A DNA stretch of 64,000 nucleotides from Rhodopirellula islandica (GTDB taxonomy: Bacteria > Planctomycetota > Planctomycetia > Pirellulales > Pirellulaceae), in assembly GCF_001027925.1 (NCBI RefSeq), contig NZ_LECT01000038.1:1-64000 (forward strand). The letters are read 5' to 3'. Under the pieces are notes generated by a model. The model saw only the letters and a list, made by a program, of their open reading frames with translations, did not search any database and was not told the DNA's origin. This document shows positions 17,378-25,294 of the stretch, one piece after another (the first letter of the stretch is position 1; each line of letters starts with the position of its first letter). The position numbers and the translations under genes were made by a program.

Positions 17378-19258
17378 GTGGCTAGATTTTCAACGAGGCT
17401 CGCAACGGTGAATCGCTTTTCCAGTCTGAAACAACCACGTCGCGAACCGGAAGCGGCGGGCGCACCCTTGCATCTGGTTTGCGCTGCCATTGCCGGTTTG
17501 ATCATTCCGGTGTTGGTGGTGGTCTTCGGCATCATTGCGGTGCTGGTGGATGAAGGCGGTGGGTTGTCCCGTTCGCCGATTCAGTTGGGGACCCACCTTT
17601 CGATTCCGCTACCAGATTTCTTTTTGGCGCAGAACAAAGTCGTTCAGCTATTCAGCTTGGTGGGATTGTCATTGGCAATCGCGGTCGTGTTCTGCCTCGC
17701 CGTTTGGTTGCACCGACGCTCGGCCGACGCCCGGTCCAGACGCGTGATCAAAATGCTGCACTCTCGAACGTTGAAGCAAAGCTTGCGGCGGGCGGAAGTG
17801 GAAGGCGCTGCTGCCCAGCGTGAACGCGCTCGTTTGATCATCGGCCGGCATCTGCCCGAGGTCGGTCGAGGTCTCTCGCTGTGGTACCGCTCGATCCCAC
17901 GCAGTGTGCTGATGTTGATCGGTTGCGTGACGCTGGCGTTGTTGGTCAACGTTTGGTTGGCGATTCTTGCGGTGATCAGTGGCGTGGCGCTGTGGCGTTT
18001 CTACGCGAAGCTCCGCAATCCCGATTGGTTGGAGCTCTCCCGTTTTGAAATCCCTCAGATTCGTGAGCGGTTGATTGGTTTGATCGGCGACGCGCCCATG
18101 ATGGCGAGGTTGCAAGCGGGCGGTTTGGCCGATCAAGCTTACGAAGCGGAACTGGATGCACTGGATCGGCGGATTGCTGGCGATGACGCGCGACGAGGGC
18201 GATTGTGGCCGGTGATGATGATGGCCGGTGGCGTCGCGATCGCAGTCATGCTGCTGGGTTTGGGGCTGAACACACTGCAGGGTGAACAAGGTTTGAGCCT
18301 GCCTTCCGCATTGGTGCTCGGGTTGTCGTTGACCGGCGCGGCGTTGGCTGCGGCACGCTTGAGTGAACTCAAACGGCAACTCCGTCGCAGCAGCAAAGCT
18401 TGCGAATCGGTCTACTTGTATCTGCAACCCAACAGCGAAGTTTCTCCTAGCGAACAACGTGTTGGATTGGGCGGGCTTCGAGATTGCGTGACGATGGAAG
18501 ACGTTTCGCTGCAAGATTCCGCCGGCAAAGCAATCTTGCGTGACTTGAGTTTGTCGTTGCAACCGAAGTCGCTGGTGGCTTTCCTCGGTACGGAAGAGGT
18601 TTCGACGCGTGCCCTGCTGGAATTGCTGATGGGGTTTGGTCGCCCGCATCGAGGCAAAGTTCAGATTGATGGCATCTCCTTGCTGGACGTTCACCCCCAG
18701 GCCCTCGCGAAAAACGTGATGTGGATCGGGCCCGACGGGCCGCTTTGGGAAGGTTCGTTGCGAGAGAATTTGATGGCGGGAGTCGACCGCAGTGTCGACA
18801 ACCGTGACATGGTCGAAACCCTCGAGCGACTTGGGATCTACGAGCGGATCACTCGACTGCCCGAAGGCTTGGAGACGATCATTGAGCCAGGTTCCAATTT
18901 GGGATCCGGCGATGATTCGGAGTCGTTGGGAACCGATGTTCGCTACGCGGTTGGGATCGCCCGTGCGATGTTGCACCGGCCGCCGATTGTTCTTGCCAAA
19001 GAGCCCCCTGCCCCGACCGAACATGTCAACGAAGATCCCTGCTTGATTGCACTGCGTGAATTGGCGGATGCTGGCTCGTTGGTGGTCATGTTGCCTCACC
19101 GGTTGAAGACGTTACGTTCTTGTGATCGGGTGATGTTGCTCAATGGCCCCAACTTGGTGGGCGAGGGGCGACACACCGAGTTGCTGAATTCCAGCGATCT
19201 GTATCGCCATTTGAACTATTTGTTGTTCAATCCCTACCGACACCGAAGCCCATCCTGA
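17378..19258 (+). CDS. ABC-transporter-like protein with degenerate ATPase domain
   Basis: 626 residues with a GTG start at 17378 (or GTG at 17408). Hydrophobic segments near 29-55, 89-111, 172-208 and 280-330 resemble the membrane half of an ABC exporter, and residues about 365-610 align with an ABC ATPase domain. However, all the catalytic motifs are altered. The Walker A position reads GTEEVSTRA (404-412) with no Lys-Ser/Thr, LSGGQ is replaced by LGTDVRYAV ahead of GIARAML, and the Walker B end reads VLAKEPPAP instead of LDE. A histidine-like position survives in VVMLPHRLKTL. It probably cannot hydrolyse ATP. It sits between the ABC-2 permease and a CPBP protease, ending 9 bases before the latter. 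Confidence 0.85.
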   Translation: MARFSTRLATVNRFSSLKQPRREPEAAGAPLHLVCAAIAGLIIPVLVVVFGIIAVLVDEGGGLSRSPIQLGTHLSIPLPDFFLAQNKVVQLFSLVGLSLAIAVVFCLAVWLHRRSADARSRRVIKMLHSRTLKQSLRRAEVEGAAAQRERARLIIGRHLPEVGRGLSLWYRSIPRSVLMLIGCVTLALLVNVWLAILAVISGVALWRFYAKLRNPDWLELSRFEIPQIRERLIGLIGDAPMMARLQAGGLADQAYEAELDALDRRIAGDDARRGRLWPVMMMAGGVAIAVMLLGLGLNTLQGEQGLSLPSALVLGLSLTGAALAAARLSELKRQLRRSSKACESVYLYLQPNSEVSPSEQRVGLGGLRDCVTMEDVSLQDSAGKAILRDLSLSLQPKSLVAFLGTEEVSTRALLELLMGFGRPHRGKVQIDGISLLDVHPQALAKNVMWIGPDGPLWEGSLRENLMAGVDRSVDNRDMVETLERLGIYERITRLPEGLETIIEPGSNLGSGDDSESLGTDVRYAVGIARAMLHRPPIVLAKEPPAPTEHVNEDPCLIALRELADAGSLVVMLPHRLKTLRSCDRVMLLNGPNLVGEGRHTELLNSSDLYRHLNYLLFNPYRHRSPS

Positions 19259-19267
19259 GAGAGGCGT

Positions 19268-20047
19268 GTGACGCAAACCAACGAGGACGACGAACAAACC
19301 CCCGACGACGTCTTTCGAACTGCCGTCGCGGTCGAAGCCGGGTTGGGTGCCCTGGCGTTGATTCTTGGATACCTGCTGGGGCCGAGCGCCCGGGATTTGG
19401 TTCCGCCGCTGAACGAAACCGCTGTGCCGGCGGTGGTGGGTGGCATCGGGCTGGGGATCGTTGCGACCATCCCGCTGCTGTTGTTTGTCGCCGTGTTGCG
19501 GCGGATCAAACACCCCGCCATCGAAGAGCTCGACAAACTCGGGGATCACCCGATGATCGGTCTGATGCTGCGGCTGAATGGCTGGGAGTTGTTTGCGATC
19601 AGCCTGTGCGCGGGCGTTGGCGAAGAATTGTTGTTTCGCGGTTGGTTGTTGCCTTGGTTGGCCGGAGACGCTGCGTCCTTGGCTCCTGACCTGGAGGCTC
19701 CATCGCGTTGGTGGGCCTATGGTGGATGGCTCGGCAGTTTGCCCAACTCCGTCACCGAATTCGCATGGCCAGACGAAAGCCTGATGGCCTGGTGGTCTCG
19801 TGTGGGCGGCTGGGAATTGACCGCGGCTTGGTTGGTTTCTTCATTTGCCTTCGGGATGTTTCATCCGATCACCAAGCTCTACATCGCCATCACTGCCTTG
19901 ATGGGGTTGTACTTTGGAGCGTTGTTGATCGTCAGTGGAAACCTGTTGATCCCGATCACCGCTCACGCCCTGTACGATGCGGTTCAGTTATGGGGTGCCG
20001 GGCGAGCGGAAGAAGAAGAGTCGGATGAAAAGTCCGACCAAAGCTGA
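19268..20047 (+). CDS. CPBP family intramembrane metalloprotease
   Basis: 259 residues, GTG start at 19268. A multi-helix membrane protein of the CPBP/CAAX-protease (Rce1) family. The signature EELLFRG gives E119, E120 and R124. A second histidine-bearing helix has FGMFHPITK, and a third motif has ITAHALYDAVQ. All catalytic-site motifs are therefore present. Bacterial members process or protect peptides, or have housekeeping roles that are poorly defined. The 3' end overlaps the convergent amidohydrolase gene by 64 bases. It follows the degenerate ABC gene closely and may be co-transcribed with it. Confidence 0.9.
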   Translation: MTQTNEDDEQTPDDVFRTAVAVEAGLGALALILGYLLGPSARDLVPPLNETAVPAVVGGIGLGIVATIPLLLFVAVLRRIKHPAIEELDKLGDHPMIGLMLRLNGWELFAISLCAGVGEELLFRGWLLPWLAGDAASLAPDLEAPSRWWAYGGWLGSLPNSVTEFAWPDESLMAWWSRVGGWELTAAWLVSSFAFGMFHPITKLYIAITALMGLYFGALLIVSGNLLIPITAHALYDAVQLWGAGRAEEEESDEKSDQS

Positions 20048-21204
20048 TCGACTCGATCGGCTTGTGTGGCAACGGTGATGAAGTTTGCCGGCATGCCAAT
20101 CGCCAGCCTTCCATGGGTCGTGGATCGACCCAGTGCATCGGCACCGTTGGCAGTCGCCATGCGGAGAACCTCCGTTGGGATCAGGTCCTGGCGATGGCGG
20201 AGCAAGTGCTGGATCTCACTCCAAAGATTCAGGTCCGGGTTGCTGGCTCGGGAGTCCGTTCCGAGCGCCACGTTGATCCCAGCGGCTTGCAGTTCCGCGA
20301 CGGGGTGTTGGGAGTGCCCAAAGAAATGATGGGTTCGCGGGCAGTACACCACGCTGCAATTCGGATGCGATGCGATGCGTTGGATTTCGCTTTCGTTCAG
20401 GTCGTTTCCATGAACGATCAACGTGCGAGGTGCTTTGGCGAGCAAGTCGATCAGATGCACCAACGGCGAAGGTGCTGCCCATGGAAAGAACTGGTCGACG
20501 GGCAACCCCAAGGCTTGCAGTGATTCAGCAAATGGTCCGGTCCCATGATTCAGTAAGTCTCGTTCAGCGGGGGATTCCGCCACGTGCATCGCCAAGGGAA
20601 CCCGGTTTCGCTTGGCGGTTTCAATGCAGTGGTTGAGCAACGGCAGCGGGGTCGAGTAAGGAGCATGCGGGCTGATGGCGGCAGCACTGGCTTGCAAGTC
20701 TGGCGAGGCATTCTTTTCGAGGTGTTGTTCCGCCTGGGCCATCCGTTCGTCGCCCCGTGCTTGGCTCAGCCCGAGCACTTCGGCGAACGCGATTGTGTTG
20801 CTGGGGATCGTTTCCAGTGGCGTGGTCACGATGTCGGCGATCAATTGGGTTCCCGATGCGATTGCTTCCGCGTGCCCTTTCAGAACATGTTTCTGTCGCG
20901 TGTTGGTATCCACCATCCCACGGGTCGCGATCACTTCACGAATCCAATCAGCCAGTTCCATGCCGGCCTGCCCGATCGGTTGAACCAAGTCGCTGAATTC
21001 GAGATGCGTGTGCGCGTTGACCAGCCCCGGTAAAATCGCAACGTCGCCCAGGTCAACCAGGTCGCCTTCGACTTGGGAATCTTGAAACGGGCTGATCAAG
21101 GTCATGATTCCCGAGTCAACCACGATCATCCCATTGGGGATTGGATCGCCATCGATGGGCAGCAACCAGCGTGCGCGATAGGTTTGTTTCGATGAATGGT
21201 GCAA
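19984..21204 (-). CDS. metal-dependent amidohydrolase (cytosine/adenosine-deaminase-like)
   Basis: 406 residues of the amidohydrolase superfamily. The metal site is shown by HTHLEF (H65, H67), HVAESPAERDLL, VHGNDLNESEIQRIA and GTDSRASN. SVVYCPRTHHFFGH is the typical strand-7/8 region of the SsnA/TrzN/MtaD and aminofutalosine-deaminase branch. Likely substrates are aminated purines or futalosine-type nucleosides; the choice cannot be made from sequence. The 5' end overlaps the divergent glycosylase gene by 13 bases, and the 3' end overlaps the CPBP gene by 64 bases. Confidence 0.88.
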   Translation of the reverse strand: MHHSSKQTYRARWLLPIDGDPIPNGMIVVDSGIMTLISPFQDSQVEGDLVDLGDVAILPGLVNAHTHLEFSDLVQPIGQAGMELADWIREVIATRGMVDTNTRQKHVLKGHAEAIASGTQLIADIVTTPLETIPSNTIAFAEVLGLSQARGDERMAQAEQHLEKNASPDLQASAAAISPHAPYSTPLPLLNHCIETAKRNRVPLAMHVAESPAERDLLNHGTGPFAESLQALGLPVDQFFPWAAPSPLVHLIDLLAKAPRTLIVHGNDLNESEIQRIASHPNCSVVYCPRTHHFFGHSQHPVAELQAAGINVALGTDSRASNPDLNLWSEIQHLLRHRQDLIPTEVLRMATANGADALGRSTTHGRLAIGMPANFITVATQADRVDQLWSDFSSDSSSSARPAPHN

Positions 21205-21893
21205 GGCAGAATCAGGTCAATGCGAATGACAAAGGAGACCGACAACTCGAATGGGAGGCGACGGAGTCGTTGCCGCCCAGGTTCTTTGATCGTCGCCCCG
21301 AGGTCGTTGCACGCCAGTTGCTGGGATGCGGGTTCGCTCGGCAGATCGCGGGCACCTGGATCGGCGGATGGATCGTGGAAACGGAAGCCTACCTGTCCCG
21401 GCGCGATGCTGCGAGTCACAGTGCACGCGGTGCAAAGCCGGGAAACGCGTCCATGTTTGGGCGGCCTGGCACATTGTATGTCTATCCCATTCACGCCAAG
21501 CATTGTGTGAATTTGGTCACCGGGTCGGTCGGTCGCGGGTCTGCGGTTTTGATCCGGGCTCTGGAGCCCGTTTGGGGAATTGACCGCATGGTGAATCACC
21601 GTGGTTTGGTGACGGAAGGGGCTCCCGATGGCAGGTCGCTGACAACCGGACCCGGGCGATTGTGTCAGTCCCTGGCGATCGATCGTCGATGCGACGGAGT
21701 GGATCCAATTGCCGATGAAAGCTGGCGTGTGTTCTCGGGCCCCAGTGTTCCACGCAATGGCATCACCACCACGCCCCGGATTGGAATTTCGCAGTCCGTT
21801 GAGTTGCCGCTGCGGTTCTTTGTGGATGGGAATCGGTGCGTGAGTGGCTTGGCTCGCCAGCATCGCCGTCCCCGTCGGGATTCGCTCCAGTGA
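21192..21893 (+). CDS. DNA-3-methyladenine glycosylase (AAG/MPG family)
   Basis: Base-excision repair enzyme that removes alkylated purines. 233 residues from the ATG at 21192. Family motifs are LPPRFFDRRPEVVARQLLG, IVETEAYLSRRDAASHSARG (the catalytic glutamate in ETEAY), NASMFGRPGTLYVYPIH and LTTGPGRLCQSLAID, followed by a C-terminal RIGIS. It is the usual length for bacterial AAG. It is transcribed divergently from the amidohydrolase with overlapping 5' ends, so each promoter must lie inside the other gene. Exonuclease III, an AP endonuclease acting in the same pathway, is encoded elsewhere in the window at 45279. Confidence 0.92.
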   Translation: MNGARQNQVNANDKGDRQLEWEATESLPPRFFDRRPEVVARQLLGCGFARQIAGTWIGGWIVETEAYLSRRDAASHSARGAKPGNASMFGRPGTLYVYPIHAKHCVNLVTGSVGRGSAVLIRALEPVWGIDRMVNHRGLVTEGAPDGRSLTTGPGRLCQSLAIDRRCDGVDPIADESWRVFSGPSVPRNGITTTPRIGISQSVELPLRFFVDGNRCVSGLARQHRRPRRDSLQ

Positions 21894-21984
21894 GAATTCG
21901 CTACACTGCGACCGACCCATCGGTGGCCGGTTCGACGGCCCGGGGTGTCTGAACCGTCAGTTTGTCCATGACTTCCATAACAGC

Positions 21985-22617
21985 ATGTCTTCCAACGCCA
22001 CCACTGAAGAACACGTCCTTGTGATCCCCGCGACCTTGATCGAATCGATCGGGCAACTGGAGGGATTTGATCGCGACGTGGATCGATTCTTGCAGCCCAT
22101 TTTAGCGAGCGATGAATTGTCCTACCGGCCTCGCAGCGCGATGGAGCTTGATCCCAGTTTCAAGCAGTTGATTCCCTACGTCGTGATGCAGTGGACGGAT
22201 CCAGCGGACGGCAGCGTCAAATGGTTTCAGTACACTCGCGGTGGCGGTTCGGGCGAAAAACGCTTGCACGCCAAACGCAGCATTGGCGTTGGGGGGCATA
22301 TCAGCCAGGAAGATGCGGGAGGCGACGAAGATCCCTACACGATCGGCATGCGTCGTGAACTGGACGAGGAAGTCACGATCGGTGCTCCCTACGTCGATCA
22401 ACGTGAAGGACTGCTCTACGACCCCAGCAACGAAGTTGGCCGGGTGCACTTAGGTGTTGTCCACCGATTCATTCTGGACCAACCGCATGTCACCAGCAAT
22501 GAACCCGAACTCGCCGAAGGCCAATTCGTTTCCGTCGATGTGCTTCGACAAGAACGCGAGAACTTGGAAACCTGGAGCCAGCTCACTTTGGACGCGCTGT
22601 TCCCAGCGACGGTGTAG
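21985..22617 (+). CDS. NUDIX-like hydrolase
   Basis: 210 residues from the ATG at 21985 (MSSNATTEEH). It has a NUDIX-type core: GVGGHISQED, then an 8-residue insert, then TIGMRRELDEEVTIG, matching the RExxEE helix that binds the catalytic metal. N-terminal LVIPATLIESIGQLEGF and PYVVMQW precede it. This looks like the subgroup often annotated as phosphoesterase/NUDIX with an extended N-terminus. The substrate is unknown. The gene is followed by a hairpin at 22635-22663. Confidence 0.8.
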   Translation: MSSNATTEEHVLVIPATLIESIGQLEGFDRDVDRFLQPILASDELSYRPRSAMELDPSFKQLIPYVVMQWTDPADGSVKWFQYTRGGGSGEKRLHAKRSIGVGGHISQEDAGGDEDPYTIGMRRELDEEVTIGAPYVDQREGLLYDPSNEVGRVHLGVVHRFILDQPHVTSNEPELAEGQFVSVDVLRQERENLETWSQLTLDALFPATV

Positions 22618-22634
22618 TCGAGAGATGAAAAAAA

Positions 22635-22663
22635 CTGCCGCCATGAACGGTTCATGACGGCAG
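22635..22663 (-). terminator. hairpin followed by T-run on the minus strand
   Basis: CTGCCGCCATGAAC pairs with GTTCATGACGGCAG (one mismatch). Read on the minus strand, the stem is followed by TTTTTTTTC, so it looks like an intrinsic terminator for leftward transcription from the decayed DUF1559 copy, near the NUDIX gene's 3' end. Confidence 0.55.
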
Positions 22664-22664
22664 C

Positions 22665-22868
22665 ATCTCCCATCAAAACATGAACGCCGCCCTGGTGGCG
22701 ACTGGAGGGGGGGGGACCACGTCACGATGGTCCCGTCCGTCGGAGCACAGTTCGCGATTGGGCGAGAGCACGGTGGTCATTTGGGAGTACGGTGGCATGC
22801 AATCGTGCCAACGATAGCCACGTCCCCAAACGGCTTGTTTGGTCAACCCAGCCGTCGCCAAAACTGCG
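22665..22868 (-). pseudogene. decayed 3' fragment of a DUF1559 gene
   Basis: On the minus strand, about 65 residues match the C-terminal part of the intact DUF1559 protein encoded at 23314-24546: AVWGRGYRWHDCMPPYSQMT, then SPNRELCSDGRDHRDVV and, after a shift of frame, HQGGVHVLMGDAAV. The frame breaks in a run of nine consecutive G on the plus strand (about 22707-22715). The match ends abruptly at both sides, without the prepilin N-terminus and without the C-terminal PxGxWGALG. This is a leftover of a third DUF1559 gene. Confidence 0.8.
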
Positions 22869-22894
22869 GGCGATTGAGCGTTTGGGGCAGGCCC

Positions 22895-22930
22895 AAAAAA
22901 AGCGGCCAGCAATTGCTGACCGCTTTTTTT
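22895..22930 (-). terminator. bidirectional intrinsic terminator
   Basis: A7-GCGG-c-CAGCAATTGCTG-a-CCGC-T7: a strong stem flanked by seven A on one side and seven T on the other, so it can work in both directions. It follows the small lipoprotein gene at 23029-23202, transcribed leftward. Confidence 0.85.
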
Positions 22931-23028
22931 AATTTTCGAACCGTGCATTCAGGTCCTCACGTTCAATCAACAAGATGAGTGACTGCGAGAGCTTTCGTGC
23001 TCCGGCCAGTGCTCTTTTGAGCCCCGTG

Positions 23029-23202
23029 TTACTTCGTGCCTTCGTAGCCTTCGGTGATGGCATCGGCCTCTGCCAGTGCGGCTTCGTATTCGGCAATTTT
23101 TTCAGCGTCGGAATTATCGACAATGTTGCTGTTGCCGGAATCGCATCCGAGAGGAGCCAGGAACAAGCCAAGCAGTCCGAGAGTCAGCGTCCAATTTTTC
23201 AT
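23029..23202 (-). CDS. small lipoprotein, 57 aa
   Basis: An ATG at 23202 opens a 57-residue frame ending at TAA 23029-23031. The first 20 residues, MKNWTLTLGLLGLFLAPLGC, form a lipoprotein signal peptide with acylation at C20. The mature part is short and acidic, containing DNSDAEKIAEYEAALAEADA and ending EGTK, and probably forms a helix. It lies directly downstream of the DUF1559 gene (23314-24546), separated by a hairpin, and is followed by a strong terminator at 22895-22930. This mirrors the lipoprotein/DUF1559 pair at 8511-9966. The overlapping frame on the same strand (22929-23171) has no such features and is rejected. Confidence 0.8.
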   Translation of the reverse strand: MKNWTLTLGLLGLFLAPLGCDSGNSNIVDNSDAEKIAEYEAALAEADAITEGYEGTK

Positions 23203-23244
23203 CGTTCAATCCAAAAGTGAGAGAAAATAAGCTGTCGAAATGAA

Positions 23245-23283
23245 CAACTGCACTCCCATCTGTCAAAGATGGGAATGCAGTTG
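23245..23283 (-). other. long intercistronic hairpin
   Basis: CAACTGCACTCCCATCT and AGATGGGAATGCAGTTG pair over 17 positions with one mismatch around a 5-base loop, between the DUF1559 gene and the downstream lipoprotein gene. No strong T-run follows, so it may act as a processing or stability element that sets different levels for the two products. Confidence 0.65.
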
Positions 23284-23313
23284 CGAAGTCAGTTGAGTGC
23301 AAGGGCAGCGAAA

Positions 23314-24546
23314 TCAGAACTCGCCGTCGATCACTTCTTTTGCGGAACGCGATCCAAGAGCGCCCCAAAGTCCGTATGGGCTTGCACTGCCTGCTGTTGG
23401 CGATCCCGCGCGATCAGAGACCTGCGGTGCGTTCTTGTTGCCGGCTTCGATCGATTCGGTGATGAACTTGACCGCCCCGTCGCCCATCAGCACATGAACA
23501 CCACCTTGGTGACGGCTCGAAGGAGGTGAAACCACGTCGCGGTGGTCGGTGCCTTCCGAGCAAAGCTGCGCGTTGGGGGCCAAGACCGTTGTCATTTGGG
23601 AGTACGGAGGCATGTAGTCGTGCCAACGGAATCCGCGTCCCCAAACCGATTGCTTCGAAACAGTGTTCGACCAGAACAACGGGCGTTCGGGATCGATGTA
23701 AGGTTCGGCGTACGAAGGGTTCAATCGGCATTCATTCTTTTCACTCGGGGCAGCGTGCGCGCCGGTGTTGGTTGCCACAGTGGTGCGTTTGTCGTTGTCG
23801 CCCAAGTCAGTTGCGATTTCTCCGCACATGATCGTGTTGGACAAACCATCCAGCGTGTCGCGGAATTTCATGTGACGTCCCGTGACAAACATGCCTCGGT
23901 GCGATGCATTCGAAGCGTTGGCGTGGGAGGTGTCCGAAATGTAGGGCAGCTTGCCACCTTCGCCGACTTCGTCGACATCCAGGTAGGAGTCACGGGAATA
24001 CACGGCCGAGTCACCATGGCAGGCGGCGTAGTTGGTGCGTCCAAGCGATGGCAACCCAGTTCCCGGATCGCTGGGGCAACGAAGACCAGGAAGTTCGGTT
24101 GCCCACGGTGGGTATTGAACACGATCAGGGAACGGCCCCATCGATTGCCACGCGGGACTCCGGACGGAGCCATCGGAGTTGACGCTCAGCGGATTGGAGA
24201 TCTGTTCCCACAAGCCCTGTTGCTCAACGAAGGGAAGCAAACCAACCAAGTAAGACAGGCGGTAGTTGGAGGAGATGTCTCCGTTTGGACCGCTGTCCCA
24301 AGGGTCACGCCCACCAACGGCGTAGGTTCCGGAGCCTTGCACAGGAAGGTTGTTGAATGCCGAATGGTAGTTGTGAACAGCCAAGCCGATTTGCTTGAAA
24401 TTGTTGCTACAACTCATTCTGCGGGCAGCTTCGCGAGCGGCCTGGACGGCTGGCAGCAACAAGCCGACCAGCACGCCAATGATTGCGATCACCACGAGCA
24501 ACTCCACCAGAGTGAAACCGCGGGGGCGGGAAATACGTGTGTTCAT
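23314..24546 (-). CDS. DUF1559 protein with prepilin-type N-terminus
   Basis: 410 residues. The ATG at 24546 is chosen because AGAGG lies about 5 bases upstream; a TTG one codon earlier is possible. The N-terminus has the prepilin cleavage motif RGFTLVELLVVIAIIGVLVG and then AAREAARRMSCSNN. The C-terminal part contains RHQGGVHVLMGDGAVKFITESIEAGN and ends near YGLWGALGSRSAKEVIDGEF. It is closely similar to the protein encoded at 8791-9966 and to the pseudogene at 22665-22868. It is followed by a hairpin and a small lipoprotein gene in what looks like a two-gene unit. Confidence 0.95.
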   Translation of the reverse strand: MNTRISRPRGFTLVELLVVIAIIGVLVGLLLPAVQAAREAARRMSCSNNFKQIGLAVHNYHSAFNNLPVQGSGTYAVGGRDPWDSGPNGDISSNYRLSYLVGLLPFVEQQGLWEQISNPLSVNSDGSVRSPAWQSMGPFPDRVQYPPWATELPGLRCPSDPGTGLPSLGRTNYAACHGDSAVYSRDSYLDVDEVGEGGKLPYISDTSHANASNASHRGMFVTGRHMKFRDTLDGLSNTIMCGEIATDLGDNDKRTTVATNTGAHAAPSEKNECRLNPSYAEPYIDPERPLFWSNTVSKQSVWGRGFRWHDYMPPYSQMTTVLAPNAQLCSEGTDHRDVVSPPSSRHQGGVHVLMGDGAVKFITESIEAGNKNAPQVSDRAGSPTAGSASPYGLWGALGSRSAKEVIDGEF

Positions 24547-25294
24547 CAAAACCTCTATGGAACAAAAAAAGGATGGGATTGCCCTGGCTCTGAAAATTCA
24601 GTCCTGAATTCGGAGGGGCAAAGGCGATCGTTTCGGTGGGGCTTGGAGCCACCTCCCTGGCCGATTGCGTGTTGATCTGCTGCTCTTCTGGGGAAGGCGA
24701 ATACGCGAATCCAGAAAGAGCCAACGGGTTATTATCTAACACACGCTCATTGTGAGGGTGTTGATGAAACTTTTGATACCAGGTGTTTTTTTCGAAATGA
24801 TTGTCCTCGCCACCTGCATTTCTCTTGCGTGTACTTCTGGCGGTTGTTGCTGCTGCACTGGAAGGGTGGGTTGCCTTCGCGGAATCCCGATCAGATTCTC
24901 GTTTTTCTCCTATTGCAAAATCGGTGATTCAACTACTCTTCGGGGCCACAGAAGTCGGCGGCGTGCAAAGTGACGTCGCGATCGGCTTTTCTGCGACAGG
25001 TCTTCAGTGTGATCCTCTCGGCAACGACCCGAGAGGCGATCCAATCCGTCGAGCGTCTTGATTGATCGCTTGAGGCGGATTCTTTCTAGTGAATGAGAAG
25101 CGGCGTCGCGGTTGTGTCGGAATGCAAGGGTTCGAAAGTCGGGAGCGACTGATCGAACCGACGAGCAACCAGGTTCAAGGCTCTGAACGAGTCTTCTGGT
25201 TTGGCATTCCATCCTTACCAATTCTGCCGCGACCTTGACCGCCTGCGAATCAGCAAGCTGGGTGCGGCTACCTTTTTACCGCACGAGATTTTTG
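24547..25294. other. 748-base divergent intergenic region
   Basis: It separates the DUF1559 gene (leftward) from the DEAD-box helicase gene (rightward). I see no supportable gene; a Cys-rich frame at 24752-24973 has no homology I recognise. An 8-bp stem CCTCTCGG / CCGAGAGG with a 7-base loop at 25014-25036 lies in what would be a long leader of the helicase mRNA and could be regulatory, as cold-shock helicases often have structured leaders. An AT-rich stretch around 24730-24745 may hold the DUF1559 promoter. Confidence 0.45.

Noticed and set aside
17669-19099. 476-codon minus-strand frame opposite the degenerate ABC gene
   Set aside because: Same reasoning: a shadow frame rich in Gln, Arg and His.
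22416-22676. 86-aa minus-strand frame with MGDAAV start
   Set aside because: The start matches the DUF1559 remnant in a shifted frame, but the rest is antisense to the NUDIX-like gene.
24752-24973. Cys-rich 73-aa frame (TSGGCCCCTG)
   Set aside because: No ribosome site, no homology I know, and it lies in a divergent promoter region.
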